A DNA stretch of 58,641 nucleotides from Carex sylvatica (lineage: Eukaryota > Streptophyta > Magnoliopsida > Poales > Cyperaceae): the NCBI GenBank assembly GCA_964058845.1, contig CAXKVR010000321.1, positions 1 through 58,641 of the forward strand. The letters are read 5' to 3'. The notes below the pieces were generated by a model. That model worked only from the letters and a program-made list of their open reading frames with translations. It was not told the origin of the DNA and ran no database searches. Within the stretch, counting starts at the first letter, position 1. Each line of letters opens with the position of its first letter. Shown piece after piece: positions 43,465-56,084 of the stretch. Made by a program: the position numbers and the translations under genes.

Positions 43465-44087
43465 AATAGCTCGTAATGTATAAATACCAGGGTAATAAAC
43501 AGGGCCTTAATTAGTACATAGACAGGATAATTATGATGCCTAAAGAAATTTAATTGGTCCGCCCTTGTTTAAGATGCATATCTATATGATTTATTTATTA
43601 TTATTATTTTTTTTTTATCTGTTAAGCATTTGCATGATCAATTATACAAATATTTACAACTTCATGAACGCAATAGTGCTCTGCATTTAAAAAAAAAATC
43701 TTCTATATTTTATATGCTGAAATCCGAAACCAGCCATCAAACTGCTTCGAGATGTGTGCATGAAAAAATCAGCTGTTTCGAGATGCATTCTCAAAAAAAT
43801 TCAATGGCTGGATTCAGATTGCAGGGATTTTAGAATTATTATTCACTGGTTTTGGATTGCAGCAGATTTATTTTCACAGGAAATAAGTGGAAGCCATGTA
43901 TAATGATGTTTGACATCACTGTAATAAATATGACCTCTTACATTTACTAATTACTCGCACTCTGAATGTACATTGTGCGCCACTGGAATTTTGATTCTGA
44001 TCATTATTATCGTGCATAATGTTATGTGATTTAGCCCTTTCTTTGTGTGTTTAACAACCCAAAACAATGCTGCATTTGGGCTTGTAG
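43465..44087. other. Intergenic DNA left of the exostosin relic
   Basis: No gene seen. A pyrimidine-rich stretch and GGGCTTGTAG at 44078-44087 form the acceptor of the first recognisable exostosin exon. Confidence 0.4.
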
Positions 44088-45763
44088 GAGTTATAAACAA
44101 ATGGAGAAAAGATTCAAGGTTTATGTGTACGATGAAGGAGAGCCACCGATAGTGCACCGTGGGCCCTGCAAGAACATCTACAGCATTGAAGATCGGTTCA
44201 TTGAACAGCTCGAGATGTTGCAGCCCCGCCAAGCAGGGGTTCGGACGTGGGACCCGAATCTAGCCCGTGCATACTTCTTTCCCGTCAGTGTCCTTGATTT
44301 GCGTAAATATGTTTATGAGCCACACCCTCATAGCTATGGCCCTCTCATTCGCACATTTGAAGATTATGTGCAAGTTGTGAAGAGAAAGCACCCTTCCGGA
44401 ATCGAAATGAAGGCGCTGACCATTTCATGCTCGCTGCACATGATTTGAGAATCCGATCTATTTCTTTTTCCATGATTGGGTGCAATTTTGAGAATATTTT
44501 TGGCATTTTTATTGGCTGCCACTGTCTTTGCAGAGATGAAATTCTTCAATTGAGATGTAAATTTATGCAAAGTTAGACTAAAAGAGATCATTCTGCTTTT
44601 GTCAATTAGTATTTAAGACCATTTACTCAGTATTTATTATACATCTTCATGATGGAAGCATGCATATGGCTGTGCAAACTGACCGCAGGTCCGCTCCCTG
44701 CTCTGGGGAATCGCATGCTCCTTGCATTTTTTGCCGGAGGCCGTCATGGGCCGGTGAGACCAATTCGATCTCTTTGAACACTGGAAAGATAATATAAGGA
44801 TCGATCTTCAACTCTTCCCTGTGTACGAGTATTTGCCAAAGGGACTTGATTATTATTCGTTCATCCTATTGCTACGTACGGGCTCGATTTTGCCTTTGCC
44901 CCAGCGGGTAATCTCTGCTGTGTTTCTTCTTCATTTGTTACTTATATCAAGGATATATAGCATAATACCCAAAATTTTAGTAAATGTACCTGATATATAT
45001 ATAAGAAAAAACCCGGCAACGGTTAATTAATGTCATATGATATTTGGTATTGAGATATAAATTGCAGAAATACAAAACTTTTTAATTAAAAAGTTTGTGT
45101 CTATTAATCTCTCCAATATATATGCATGAGTATACATAATGGAGATCTATCGGTTCCGACTGGCTTCGCTCTCCTTTAAAATGTTTTTTTGTCTAACTCG
45201 GGATTTATGATTTGTAATTCGGATTAAATTTAAGGTTAAAATAAAATATTTTTTTTGAATTATGATAAATAATTAATTAAAATTATAAGTTAGAACATCA
45301 TAAATTATAACTGAGAGCATTGAAAAATATAAATTAAATTATATTTTTTTAACGAGTATCTAATTAGTTAACGAGTTTAAATTCAACTAGCAATTTAAAC
45401 CCATTTCGCTATTTTTTTTACCCTGTGACGAATTAAAATATCCGCCTCTGACCAAGCGAAACAAAAGCCAAAAGCATAGACAATATTTAGTTGAATGAAA
45501 ATAGATGTGTAGTAATATACTATAAGTTGTAAGTTGAAAGTCCTGGGATTATTATTAATCTCAGTTCATAAACTAACTTGGAAAAAGTTTGAAATTTCCA
45601 ATCTAAAAGGCTGGTATATATATAGTTTATATATTTTGAAGGGTATTAAGAATTTTATGTCATGATGAAAACTAATTGTAGCCCTTTGTTTGAATTTTTA
45701 CAATAACAGATTTGAGGTCTCAAGCCCTCGGATCACTGAGGCAATTTGGGAAGAGTGTGTCTA
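44088..45763 (+). pseudogene. Exostosin-family (GT47) glycosyltransferase relic
   Basis: From 44088 it reads SYKQMEKRFKVYVYDEGEPP and IEDRFIEQLE, then ARAYFFPVSVLDLRKYVY, typical of plant exostosin-like proteins (Golgi type II glycosyltransferases of cell-wall synthesis). A one-base shift near 44398 breaks the frame before NEGADHFMLAAHD. About 44695-44760 carries LLAFFAGGRHGPVR, and 44821-44870 VYEYLPKGLDYYSF, in other frames. The CPSG region is decayed near 44900. After a likely former intron, 45714-45763 reads FEVSSPRITEAIWEECV. The N-terminal membrane exon and the rest of the C-terminus are missing. Confidence 0.88.
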
Positions 45764-46382
45764 AAAGTAAAAATTATTCCCTTAAATATTAGCAAATATA
45801 AATATGGTGCTATAGGATTACCTTGATTAATCTACTGTTCTTTCAAACAATTCTCAAATTGACTTAAAAAAATTTGTTATGTTCAGGTTCCAATTTCAAT
45901 TAAAGCCCAAATTGGCATAGGTTGGGTGTACTGGTTTCAGTAAACTTTTGACTTGCTCAAGTATTGTATATTGGAGAACATTGAATAGGTTCAAATATAT
46001 ATGAAGCTCACCTGTCTCCTGGAATTTTACATTAGAGAATATTGAATATGGAGCTCACCTGTTTCCAGGTTCAAATATATATATGAAATATTGATATATA
46101 TTTTTTTTAAATGCCAATAGTGTAATGCTGATAATCAAGCAATTAAAAAGAAAATTAGTGAATTTTTCCTTGAACTTATAATATTTATGTTTATTTGTTA
46201 TTTCAAATTAAGGACTAAGCTTTACAGATTACAAGCTATAACCCAACAAACCCAAAATTTAGCTGCCTTCAGGTTGCGTTGAGCTGGCACAACCAGCCAA
46301 CAGGTTGTTATAAAAAAATGCAAATAGCAATTCAACGACACATATAGATTAAAATATTTGGTCGATCAAGATCAAGTCATTA
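45764..46382. other. Intergenic DNA with short duplications
   Basis: CAATTGAAT-like and GGTTCAAATATATATG segments are duplicated at about 45975-46090. At 46272-46320 is a 45-base segment (GCGTTGAGCTGGCACAACC...) whose near-copy lies at 46833-46880, on the other side of the hAT-like insertion. Confidence 0.45.
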
Positions 46383-46390
46383 GTTACGCG

Positions 46391-46826
46391 TAGAGTGAAA
46401 AAAAACGTACCGTGCCGTGACTAACATGTCGTAATTTTGATATCGTGCTGTATCGTGATTAAGTGAACAATGATCCGTACTGTGCCGTGATCAAAATATC
46501 AAGAGGCATGACTTGCGTGCCGTGACTATTTACGTGTCGTGTCCAAACGTAACTGGTCACGTTTCTCACGTTTAACTATTTTTCATAATTTAAGTTAGTT
46601 TTTTCAAGATTCACCATTTGATTAAGACCTAATGGTCCTAATTACACGTGACTCACGTCACGTGATTCCGTTCTGTGCCATGCTGTGACCAAAATATCAA
46701 GGGGTGGTCACGGCACGCGACACGTGAAACACGACACAGAACAGTAACACGTACATTGCCGTTTCATACCGTAACCATGCCGTTCTGTGACAAAACCAAC
46801 TCCGTCGTGCCATTTTTCTCACACTA
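46391..46826. mobile_element. hAT-like element with GTGCCGTGA repeats, 436 bp
   Basis: Ends TAGAGTGAAAAAAAACG and inverted TAGTGTGAGAAAAATGG. Identical 8-base duplication GTTACGCG at 46383-46390 and 46827-46834. Many CGTGCCGTGA and TCACGG motifs in both orientations; related in style to 40135-40689. Confidence 0.92.
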
Positions 46827-46889
46827 GTTACGCGTTGACCTGGCACACCAGCCAACAGGTTGTTATAAAAAATATTTGTATTTGTATTT

Positions 46890-47290
46890 AGAGAGGGTTG
46901 ATATGCATCATATCTTTATCCGTGCCTCATATTGTTATTTTTATTTTTAAAATCAAAATAGTCGATTCGAACCGTTCAATGTAATTTTCATATTAAAATG
47001 CGGTGAGAGACCAGATTTTTTATTTTTAAAAAAAAGTGTACTATTTTTGAAATAAATATAAAATTATTATTTTTCAGAAGTTTCTGAACCATATAAAAAT
47101 AATAATTTTATATATCTCTAAAAAATACTAAACAAGTTTCAAAAAATATATTAAATGTGGTCTTAAAAGTTAAAACACATTTTAATAGAAATAATGTTAA
47201 ACATTCATATCGACTGCTTAAATTTTTAAATAAAAATAAAATTGTGAAACACGAATAAAATATGAAAAATATGAGACATTTGAATCCTAG
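46890..47290. repeat. Degenerate foldback repeat
   Basis: Arms containing GATTCGAACCGTTCAATGT and its inverted remnant around 47200 pair imperfectly about a centre near 47085. Its organisation resembles the elements at 29185 and 48899, but mutations obscure the ends. Confidence 0.55.
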
Positions 47291-47559
47291 ATTCCATCAA
47301 AAAACATAAACATATCGGTATTTTGCTAATACATATGGGCATTTATTTATTAACGAAGCATTTTTTTTTACGTTTGAAGAAATTGATGTGGCAAATTTCT
47401 TTGTTTTTTATTTTTATTTTTTATTTATTGAATTGGAGACCTAATGGTGCGTAATGACTCTAGGCTGAGAGAATTGGTATTTTTAGACTAATTATGAATA
47501 ATATAGTTTATGTATAAAGTGTTACACCTGGTTAAAATAAATAAAAACTAAAGAAGGCT
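47291..47559. other. Intergenic DNA, no gene seen
   Basis: AT-rich, nothing recognised. Confidence 0.4.
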
Positions 47560-47930
47560 TTTTTAATTTAGACTTTAAAAAAGATTGATAGACTAAATTG
47601 GAATTAACTTTTATTTTATTTGAAGCATTACTAGGGACAGGATTTTCAAAGATAGATGTTGGATTAAAACTATTTTAAATAATAGCAGAGCTTGTATTAA
47701 TTTTCATGTTGAGTCGGGAGAATATTTTAATAATAAAAGATAATTAAGCAAGGAGATCCTCTCTCATTAATTTCTTATTGATTCGGTTGCAGATGTTATT
47801 AATAAAATCTTAAAAGAATTCTTTAAATTCTAGATATATTAGTTAGGCCATTATTCAGGTGATAGTGTGTTAAATTTATATTTTGATGATGATACTCTAC
47901 TATACTACAAGAGTGGTACAATATTCACAA
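47560..47930 (+). pseudogene. LINE reverse-transcriptase relic
   Basis: Across several frames and stops, hallmark RT blocks are recognisable: DRLNWN (from FDxVNW), SRACINFHVESGEYF, GDPLS (from RQGDPLSP) and NLYFDDDTLLYY (from the YADDT box, with the Tyr-Ala changed). These belong to plant L1-type LINEs. It is heavily degraded and only about 370 bases remain. Confidence 0.75.
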
Positions 47931-48898
47931 GAGTAAAAAAATAATATTATCAAAAATACGTCGACATAAATATGTTATTTCTGTGTATTGGTATTGCTGA
48001 CATAACAGAAATATTTGTGACGGTACCATTACCGACAAGAGTATCAAGCTAGCCGATGAGTCCGTGGTAGGGTCATGAGGGTGGGGCCAACCAACTCACC
48101 CTTCAAAACGAAAAACTATTTACGAGTAACTGAAATGCATGAAAGACGAAAAAAATACAATATTTACGAGTTTTGGATACCGCTTTAAAGGGAATTTTCA
48201 TAGGTAATTTTGACAATTTTTCAGGGCTTATAATTAAATATCCTAAAAGTAAAATTATTCCCTTAAATATTAGCAAATAAATTAGGCTATTAAATTGCAC
48301 AATTATATATTACTTTTTTTTAAAAATCTTGACAGTGAACAATTATCTATTACTTATAATTAGATGTTTATTTGTATTGGAAGCAATTAAGTTCAGAAAA
48401 TTAGAATCTTTTTAGTGAAAAATGAAAAAAAAATTGTACTTTCCAGTTATTCAACCATTCCTCTTCTTTAGCTATATATATATATATAGAATACCTATGA
48501 TATAGAGTTTATTATGTTATTAATAAAGCTTTTACTATTTATTGTATGCGTAAATTAATAAGAAAACCTGAAATTAATTAATCACCTGAAAAATCAAATA
48601 TGATTGAATTGAGGAATTTGTTCGAAAATTAAATGTTTCTTAAACCACAAAGATATTTTATATATAAAAAAACAAATAATTAAGTAATTGCTACATTTGC
48701 ATGAAATTGCTTTGAGTCTTAATTCTACCGCTCATGCAATTGAACGTTTAGATTCTTGAATCCTAAGTTTGACAGAAGAGATTTCTGTCTTTCAGAATCA
48801 TAAATTATTCCCCCTGTTTTGTAATAATTTGTAGTTACATATAATATAGAAAAGATAATAAATTGCTATCTTATATCTGAATGAAGCAATTATTTCCA
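47931..48898. other. Intergenic DNA, no gene seen
   Basis: A less AT-rich patch at 47990-48110 (GACGGTACCATTACCGAC, CGATGAGTCCGTGG) may be another transposon piece. The rest is AT-rich. Confidence 0.4.
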
Positions 48899-49300
48899 GA
48901 GTGAGTCTATGGTACTATGCATATCGCGGGTTGGTCCGTAATATGATTCAATATTTTCGTTTTCAAAATCATAACGGACGATCCGAACCGTTCAACACAT
49001 TCTCCATATAAATATGTACTTGCAGACCAAATTATATATATTTTTAGAATTTTTTTTTACTATTTTTTAAGATAGGTAGAAAATCACTTGATCTGAAAAT
49101 TCTGGACCATCCAAAAATAATGATTTTCTACGTATCTTAAAAAATAGTAAAAAAATTCTAAAAAATATAAAATTTAGTCTGCAAGTACATATTTATATGG
49201 GGAATATGTTGAACGGTTCGGATCGTTCGTTATGATTTTGAAAACAAAAATATTGAATCGTATTACGAACCAAATCGTAATATGTACCATAGACTCATTC
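48899..49300. mobile_element. Foldback element, 402 bp, 10-bp duplication
   Basis: Ends GAGTGAGTCTATGGTAC and inverted GAATGAGTCTATGGTAC. Nearly the entire length is an inverted repeat with arms containing CCGAACCGTTCAACA. The target duplication ATTATTTCCA is identical at 48889-48898 and 49301-49310. Confidence 0.92.
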
Positions 49301-49362
49301 ATTATTTCCATGTTGTCAAGTTATCCCTGAAATTTGGACTTCTTTGTTAAAGTTTGGTCAAC

Positions 49363-49450
49363 GCTGCCTAGTGCAGCTGGTTATGACATTCCATTCTCTT
49401 ATGGAAGAACGTGAGTTCGATTCTTGCTTAACACAGAAAATATTTGTTGC
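49363..49450 (+). repeat. tRNA-derived SINE-like sequence
   Basis: TAGTGCAGCTGG resembles a Pol III A box and GAGTTCGATTC, about 50 bases later, a B box. The stretch then runs to an A-run near 49470. No cloverleaf can be formed well, so it is a SINE head or tRNA relic, not a tRNA gene. Confidence 0.4.
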
Positions 49451-50136
49451 ATACGAGCTATAAAAAAAAGAGTTGTACTAGAGTGTTCGTAAGCTCACTA
49501 AGGGAGCTTAACTTCAACATATTGACTTCAAATTATGTATTTAAATTGTTGAAATTAATTTACTTTATGAGTGATACATTTATAATTTTGTATGTAAAAA
49601 ATTATAAAATTTTGAATTAATTTAATATAAAGTCTAATAGTAATTTTTTTTTGTAAATTAATTTTAATTCATTCATTTTTTATCAGCTTTAACTATTTAA
49701 CTTCCTACTAAATTAATTTTAAAATTGTCTATATAAACACATCACTTGTGAGGTAAATCAGTTTCAACAGTTTAAATTTGTTGTTTGAAACCAATATATT
49801 ATATTGATATATTTTGAAACAAAGCTCATATAAATTTTAAAAACTTAGTGAGCTTAAAAACATCTTAATTAATTCTGCTTCAACCGAGTATATATGTCTT
49901 TTGAGACATACTAGAAAAGGATAAGGGAAGTTAATTTACGAATTAAAGTTTAGCCCCATTTAGGGTTCCAAAATGATGCAATCATTCAAAAGTAAAAATA
50001 TTTGGTGTAGACGTGGTTTAAGGTTCAACTCCTACCGGAGTTTATGAAAAAGGAGGCTTGAGCTTTATCCCAATCACAATAAATTTACACTTTTTAATTA
50101 CCGTACGTAAATATCCGTTTAATATTAACAGAATAT
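49451..50136. other. Intergenic DNA, possible second SINE-like piece
   Basis: GGTTCAACTCC at about 50012-50022 again resembles a B box, but no A box is clear. No gene seen. Confidence 0.3.
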
Positions 50137-50145
50137 TAATTTTTT

Positions 50146-51187
50146 GGAAGCTGATAATAGTACCTGCACTGTACCCGTAGGGAGACTACTAAAAATTAAA
50201 TGTTAAAATATAATTTTTTGTGGGGATTGCAAAAAACTGCACAATTCGAATTTTTTTTCCTAAAGTATTAACACCTATGAACGGAAGTATTTATACCTAT
50301 GTACGAAAGTATTTATACTTATGATGTGAATAATTATTTATTGCGTGGATTATGTAGCGCCAAGATAACAATATCTGCGCTACAGTACCCGGGGACCACC
50401 GAAAATTAAATGCATATATACAACTTCCTATGGAAACTACAAAAACTGTACAATTTGATTTTTTTTTCTAAAGTATTACTATTTATGCAATTTTCTCTTT
50501 CAAATGAGATCCATGATAACGTACTTTCAGGCTCGTCGTCACGCAGTGTTTATACCTTGCCGTACAAGTATTTATACCTACACTTACAAGTATTTTTTAG
50601 ATATAACACTGAAAGTATTAATATCTAAATATTGAAAGTATTTATACTTATATACTGAAGTATTTATACCTATGAGGTCAACTATGTTTGTTAGAGAAAA
50701 ATTGACGCGACAATGATTGGAGAACTCGAAAAGAGATTATCATAACAAGTTATGCATCAAAGTATTAATATCTTATTTTATTTCTAAGTATTTATATCTA
50801 CGAATGTATAAATATCTAATTATTTTTTACATATGATACTGAAAGTATTAATATCTAAGCATTAAAATTATTTATAACTATGTATTGAAGTATTTATTTT
50901 TATGAGATAAATTATTTTTGTTAGAGAAATATTAACGCGGAATTAGTGCTGGGACTTTGAAAGGGAACCATATAACTAGTGGGGACCATAGAAAAAGGGT
51001 GTTGCTAAAATTTTAGAATAATAATTAGTTGAGACTATATAATATCTTTTTAAAATAATAATTAGGGGACACAATATAATTAGTGGGGATTATAATACAT
51101 TATTTCTCTAATTTCGGATACTATAGCATGGTACTGTAGTGCAGGTATAGTACGAATACTATAGCATGAGTACAAAAATAATTATTC
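50146..51187 (-). mobile_element. Non-autonomous MULE-like element, 1042 bp (relative of 27144-28170)
   Basis: Starts GGAAGCTGATAATAGTACCT and ends ...AAAAATAATTATTC. Its reverse complement matches 27144-28170 in order. Flanks TAATTTTTT (50137-50145) and TAATTTCTT (51188-51196) agree in eight of nine bases. It split the first unit of the tandem array that follows: the left flank AATATTAACAGAATATTAAT and the right flank TTTCTTTACTTG are adjacent in the later units. Confidence 0.88.
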
Positions 51188-51290
51188 TAATTTCTTTACT
51201 TGTTTGAACAGACCAACGTTGTATATTCATATATAGAATAGAATGACTTGCAAGTTTCATGTTCTAATGAAACGGGCTCCTATGCCTTTT

Positions 51291-51328
<38 letters not shown>

Positions 51329-53315
51329 TAGATATAGAGGATAGAATGATTCTACCTAATATAATATGAAACAGGTTTGAAAAATCTAACGGAAAGGATA
51401 ATGTGCATATTATATTATATATATATATAGAGAGAGAGTAAGGCTATCATGCATTGCAATGTACATGTATTTTTGTTTGTGCATTGGACTATAAATTACC
51501 GGATTCAAAGTTTAAATGACCGATCCAAACCGTTCATCTTGTTATCCATATTAATATGTGTTTGGAGATCAAATTTTATATTTTTTTGAATTTTTTATTT
51601 ATTTATTAAGTCACTTTAAAAATCGCTGATTCAACGGTGCCTTTTAATTTTACTGTTACCATTAGATCAACGATTTTCAAAGTGGTTTAATAAATAGTAA
51701 AAAAAATTTTAAAAAAATATAAAATGTAAATATGCGTTCAATATTAACTGAATATTAATTTCTTTACTTGTTAGAATAGACTAACGTTGTATATATATAT
51801 TCAAATATAGGATAGAATGATTGTCTAATATAACATGAAACCGGTTTGAAAAATCTAACGGAAAGGATAATGTGCATATTATATATTTTTTTATATATAT
51901 ATATATAGAGAGTAAGGCTATCATGCATTGCAATGTACATGTATTTTTGTTTGTGCATTGGACTATAAATTACCGGATTTAAAGTTCAAATGACCGATTC
52001 AAACCGTTCATCTTATTCTCCATATTAATATGTGTTTGGAGACCAAATTTTATATTTTTAAATGTTTTTACTATTTATTAAGCCACTTTGAAAATCGCTG
52101 ATTCAACAGTGTCTTTTGATTTTACTGTTACCATTGAATTAGCGATTTTCAAAGTGCCTTAATAAATAGTAAAAAAAAATTACAAAAAATGTAAAATGTA
52201 AATATGCGTTCAATATTAACATAATATTAACTTCTTTACTTGTTAGAATAGACTAACGTTGTATATATATTCAAATATAGGATAGAATGATTCTACCTAA
52301 TATAATATGAAACCGGTTTGAAAAATCTAACGGAAAGGATAATGTGCATATTATATATTATATATATATATATATAGAGAGAGAGTAAAGCTATCATGCA
52401 TTGCAATGTATATGTATTTTTGTTTGTGCATTGGACTATAAATTATCGGATTTAAAGTTCAAATGACCGATTCAAACCGTTCATCTTATTCTTCATATTA
52501 ATATGTGTTTGGAGACCAAATTTTATATTTTTTAAATGTTTTTACTATTTATTAAGCCACTTTGAAAATCGCTGATTCAACAGTGTCTTTTGATTTTACT
52601 GTTACCATTGGATCAGTGATTTTCAAAGTGTCTTAATAAATAGTAAAAAAAAATTACAAAAAAATGTAAAATGTAAATATGCGTTCAATATTAACAGAAT
52701 ATTAACTTCTTTACTTGTTAGAATAGACTAACGTTGTATATATATTCAAATATAGGATAGAATGATTCTACCTAATATAATATGAAACCGGTTTGAAAAA
52801 TCTAACGGAAAGGATAATGTGCATATTATATATTTTATATATATATATATAGAGAGAGAGAGTAAAGCTATCATGTATTGCAATGTATATGTATTTTTGT
52901 TTGTGCATTGGACTATAAATTACCGGATTTAAAGTTCAAATGACCGATTCAAACCGTTTATCTTATTCTCCATATTAATATGTGTTTGGAGACCAAATTT
53001 TATATTTTTTATATTTTTTACTATTTATTAAGCCACTTTGAAAATTGCTGATTCAACAGTGTCTTTTAATTTTACTGTTATCATTGGATCAGTAATTTTC
53101 AAAGTGCCTTAATAAATAGTAAAAAAAAATTACAAAAAATGTAAATATGCGTTCAATATTAACAGAATATTAATTTCTTTACTTGTTAGAATAGACTAAC
53201 GTTGTATATATATTCAAATATAGGATAGAATGATTCTACCTAATATAATATGAAACCGCGGGTTTGAAAAATCTAACGGAAAGGATAATGTGCATATTAT
53301 ATATATATTTTCTAT
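51188..53315. repeat. Tandem array of about 472-bp units, four and a half copies
   Basis: Landmark GATAGAATGATT recurs near 51339, 51810, 52280, 52755 and 53226. Each unit has a TA-microsatellite ending in AGAGAGAGTAA, the stretch CATTGCAATGTA, a hairpin core (ACTATTTATTAAGCCACTTT ... AAAGTGCCTTAATAAATAGT) and CAATATTAACAGAATATTAA. The last unit ends about 45 bases before the protease TATA box. Confidence 0.93.
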
Positions 53316-53358
53316 TGCTTTGCCCAAATCTGCAAAACTCAAAGAGGCCAAGCATTTC

Positions 53359-53366
53359 TATAAATA
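53359..53366 (+). promoter_or_regulatory. TATA box of the cysteine protease gene
   Basis: TATAAATA, 91-98 bases before the ATG, placing a likely transcript start near 53390. The upstream promoter is made of the tandem array. Confidence 0.7.
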
Positions 53367-53456
53367 CCACTAACCAACAAATTATACATCTCATTACAAG
53401 CTCAACTTCTTTCTCTAATTGAATTGAATTTGAGAATTCAATACATCAAACCTCTT

Positions 53457-54619
53457 ATGGCATTTTCTTATCGTTGCACTGTCACTCTTCTTGTTTTGCT
53501 TGTCTTTAGTCCCTTCTCCATAACAGTAGCTGATGATTCTTTGTTGTCAGTTTTTGAAAAATGGATTAGCGACAATGGCCGAGTTTATGGATCTGCTACC
53601 GAAAAACTACGACGCTTTCAAATATTCACGGACAACTTTCAGTTCGTCCAATCCATGAAGAATCAACCTGGACTGACATACACTGTAGACCTTAACAATT
53701 TTGCAGATTTCACAGTACCAGAGTTTCTGCAAAAATACGCAACATACAAAACAAGCAGTTCATCCGAAACATCAACTGATTTCAGTTATGCAAGTGTGAC
53801 ATCAACTCCTTCTATCGATTGGCGCACTCTCGGTGCTGTGACGCCCATTAAAGATCAAGGCAACTGTGGTGAGTTAAAAATAAAACTTTAATATATAGAG
53901 ATATATAGAAGCATATATATTTTGGATCTTTCACAATTAATGAACTCTAAAAATACTACATAAGAAAGAGGTAGCTGAATATATATTAACTAAGTATATA
54001 TTGAATCTAACTACATAAATATATAGGTTCTTGTTGGGCATTCTCGTCTGTGGCTTCAATTGAAGGAATAAATCAAATCAAGACAGGCCGCCTAACAAGT
54101 CTATCGGAGCAAGAATTAGTTGATTGCGTTACCGGTTCTAATTGTGATGGAGGAAATATGCGGGATGCTTTTGGCTGGGTGGTTAAAAATGGAGGCATTA
54201 CAACGGAGAAAGACTACCCTTACACCAGTGGTGCCACAGGCATCAATGGTATATGTTCTTCTTCCCAAACCAGAAATCATGCTGCCACCATCACAGGTTA
54301 CCAACGTGTCCCGGCAAATAATGAGTCGGCTCTTGCAAAAGCTGTCACTTACCAGCCAGTGTCTGTAGCGCTTGATGCAAACAGCACAGCCTTTATGTTA
54401 TACTCGGGCGGGATTTTCACAGGTTCATGTGGAATAAGACTAAATCATGCAGTTACTATGGTTGGTTATAACAATACTGGTGGAACCAAGTATTGGATAG
54501 CAAAAAACTCTTGGGGTACATCCTGGGGTGAATCTGGTTACATGCGTATCAAAAAGGATATTTCTAGCTCTGCTGGCCTGTGTGGGCTCGCCAGGGATGC
54601 CTCCTATCCTACAAAATAG
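53457..54619 (+). CDS. Papain-like cysteine protease (C1A)
   Basis: Two exons, 53457-53868 and 54027-54619, 334 residues, with the intron inside the NCG/SCW active-site codons. A signal peptide (TVTLLVLLVFSPFSITVA, about 8-26) targets it to the secretory path. The propeptide has the I29-type inhibitory helices: EKWISDNGRVYG and the ERFNIN-like EKLRRFQIFTDNFQFV. The mature part starts near SIDWRTLGAVTPIKDQG; Gln in KDQG, Cys in GSCWAF, His in LNHAV and Asn in AKNSWG form the active site. It lacks a C-terminal granulin domain. Such enzymes act in vacuole or apoplast during senescence, seed protein mobilisation or defence; the exact subclass is not determined. An intact gene with canonical splice sites. 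Confidence 0.93.
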
Positions 54620-55184
54620 TTTTAAAAATAAGAATCGTTATGCCATGGTGTGCTTTTGAAGATATGATCGATTCATATTGTGGATATATTTGGTTTAATT
54701 GTTTGATTGATATTTTTTATTTCTTTTGTATCATATTCTTATTATTAATGGTTTGCTTTCCCGCCACAACCCGTTGGCTAAAAATATGTATTTTAAATAA
54801 TAACAAATATGCATTTGAATTGATTGTTTAAATATATATTGAGAAAACTATCAAATTATTATTAAGCTACTGTTAAGTTATCCCTCCTTTGATTGATATT
54901 AATGTTTTGTAAGTATGCAACAGTACCTTCTACAACCTGAGTCATGCATGCACTCAAAATAAACAAACCTATTTACAAACGAGTCATGCATGTTTTATAA
55001 GTACACAATCTTCTTTGAGAAACTTGTATGTAATTTTGCATGGAAATTCTCCAATGGTTGCCATCTCCAGATTGCTCCGCTAGCTAGCTATATAGGGTGA
55101 GCAGAGAATAAAATATATTGGCAATTAGTGGAGGACATGATAGATCGAGTTGATTGAGTTCAGATGTTGCTTGTACCGATACGC
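54620..55184. other. 3' flank of the protease gene
   Basis: Likely 3' UTR, then AT-rich sequence. No gene seen. GAGTCATGCATG occurs twice near 54940 and 54980. Confidence 0.45.
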
Positions 55185-55381
55185 ACTAGATATAAATCTG
55201 CTGTTATTACAAAGGGATCACAGAACCTTGTTATTCCTATCCCAACCTTTCAAAGATTTTCATGCGTGAAACTCAAGAAGAAAAATATTTCATTCCCGAA
55301 TCTCAATAAATGTCAACAGCTGAGATCGGAATAACAGAGTCATGTTATCCCTTTGGAATAACAGCAGATTTATTTCCCTAG
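55185..55381. mobile_element. 197-bp MITE of undetermined family
   Basis: Ends CTAGATATAAATCTGCTG and inverted CTAGGGAAATAAATCTGCTG continue as TTATTNCAAAGGGAT and GTTATTCC, about 50 bases per arm with few mismatches. The target duplication is not clear. Confidence 0.75.
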
Positions 55382-56084
55382 ATTGATGAAAGAAAGGTTA
55401 TTTTTTATTTAATTATCAGTTACAACTATTAGATCGATATATAGCTTTTGATATAGTAATTCCACGACTTTATGCAGTTTAGGCTTTATGCAGCTCACTG
55501 ACTATAGAATCAAAAGAGCGTTGCATGGATCGTGGGCTGCATGAAGCCAATATCGTTCTGTTAATTTTTGTGTTACATATCCTCCGAGATATCTTAAATT
55601 TTGGGTAAATCAAAAGCAGCACTATTTTTCGGTACTTATTTTTTTATTTTTTTGAGTTGAAGCCCTTAGACGTATTTTATTAAAGGAATCTAAAACAATT
55701 ACATTATCCTAAATTGGATAGTAGAATTCTACTTCTACTATTGGGCCGACTTTCTCTTAAAACTAAAAAGACCAAAAAAAGCTGAAACTAAAAGACCCGC
55801 TCCGTTCTTTCTTGTGAATATCAGAGAGTTTAGGGGACCTATCCGTGACTTTCCCTTTTGTTCTCCGACAACCCGTTTTGGTACCAGTACTTGCTGCAGC
55901 TCCATATTCTCGCCAGTCGCCTCCGTGATTGCAATTTCGTGCTAGAAACTACTCGCCCTTCCTTGCTTATGCCTCAGACCTTGCTTATTGCAATTTCGGT
56001 GGTTGTTCGGAATGCAAAATTCACGAGTCACTATTAATATGCTTTCTAATTCGTGCAGAAAGTATTTCAACGGTTTCAATTTTC
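55382..56084. other. Intergenic DNA upstream of the F-box gene
   Basis: Contains the small hairpin near 55480-55560 related to 10187-10284, then AT-rich DNA. The inverted duplication with the left of the window starts at about 56085. Confidence 0.45.

Noticed and set aside
49363..49450. A functional tRNA gene
   Set aside because: A- and B-box-like words are present but stems do not pair well; SINE-like relic is the better call.
53424..53456. Upstream extension of the protease start
   Set aside because: No ATG in that stretch; the ATG at 53457 directly precedes a good signal peptide.
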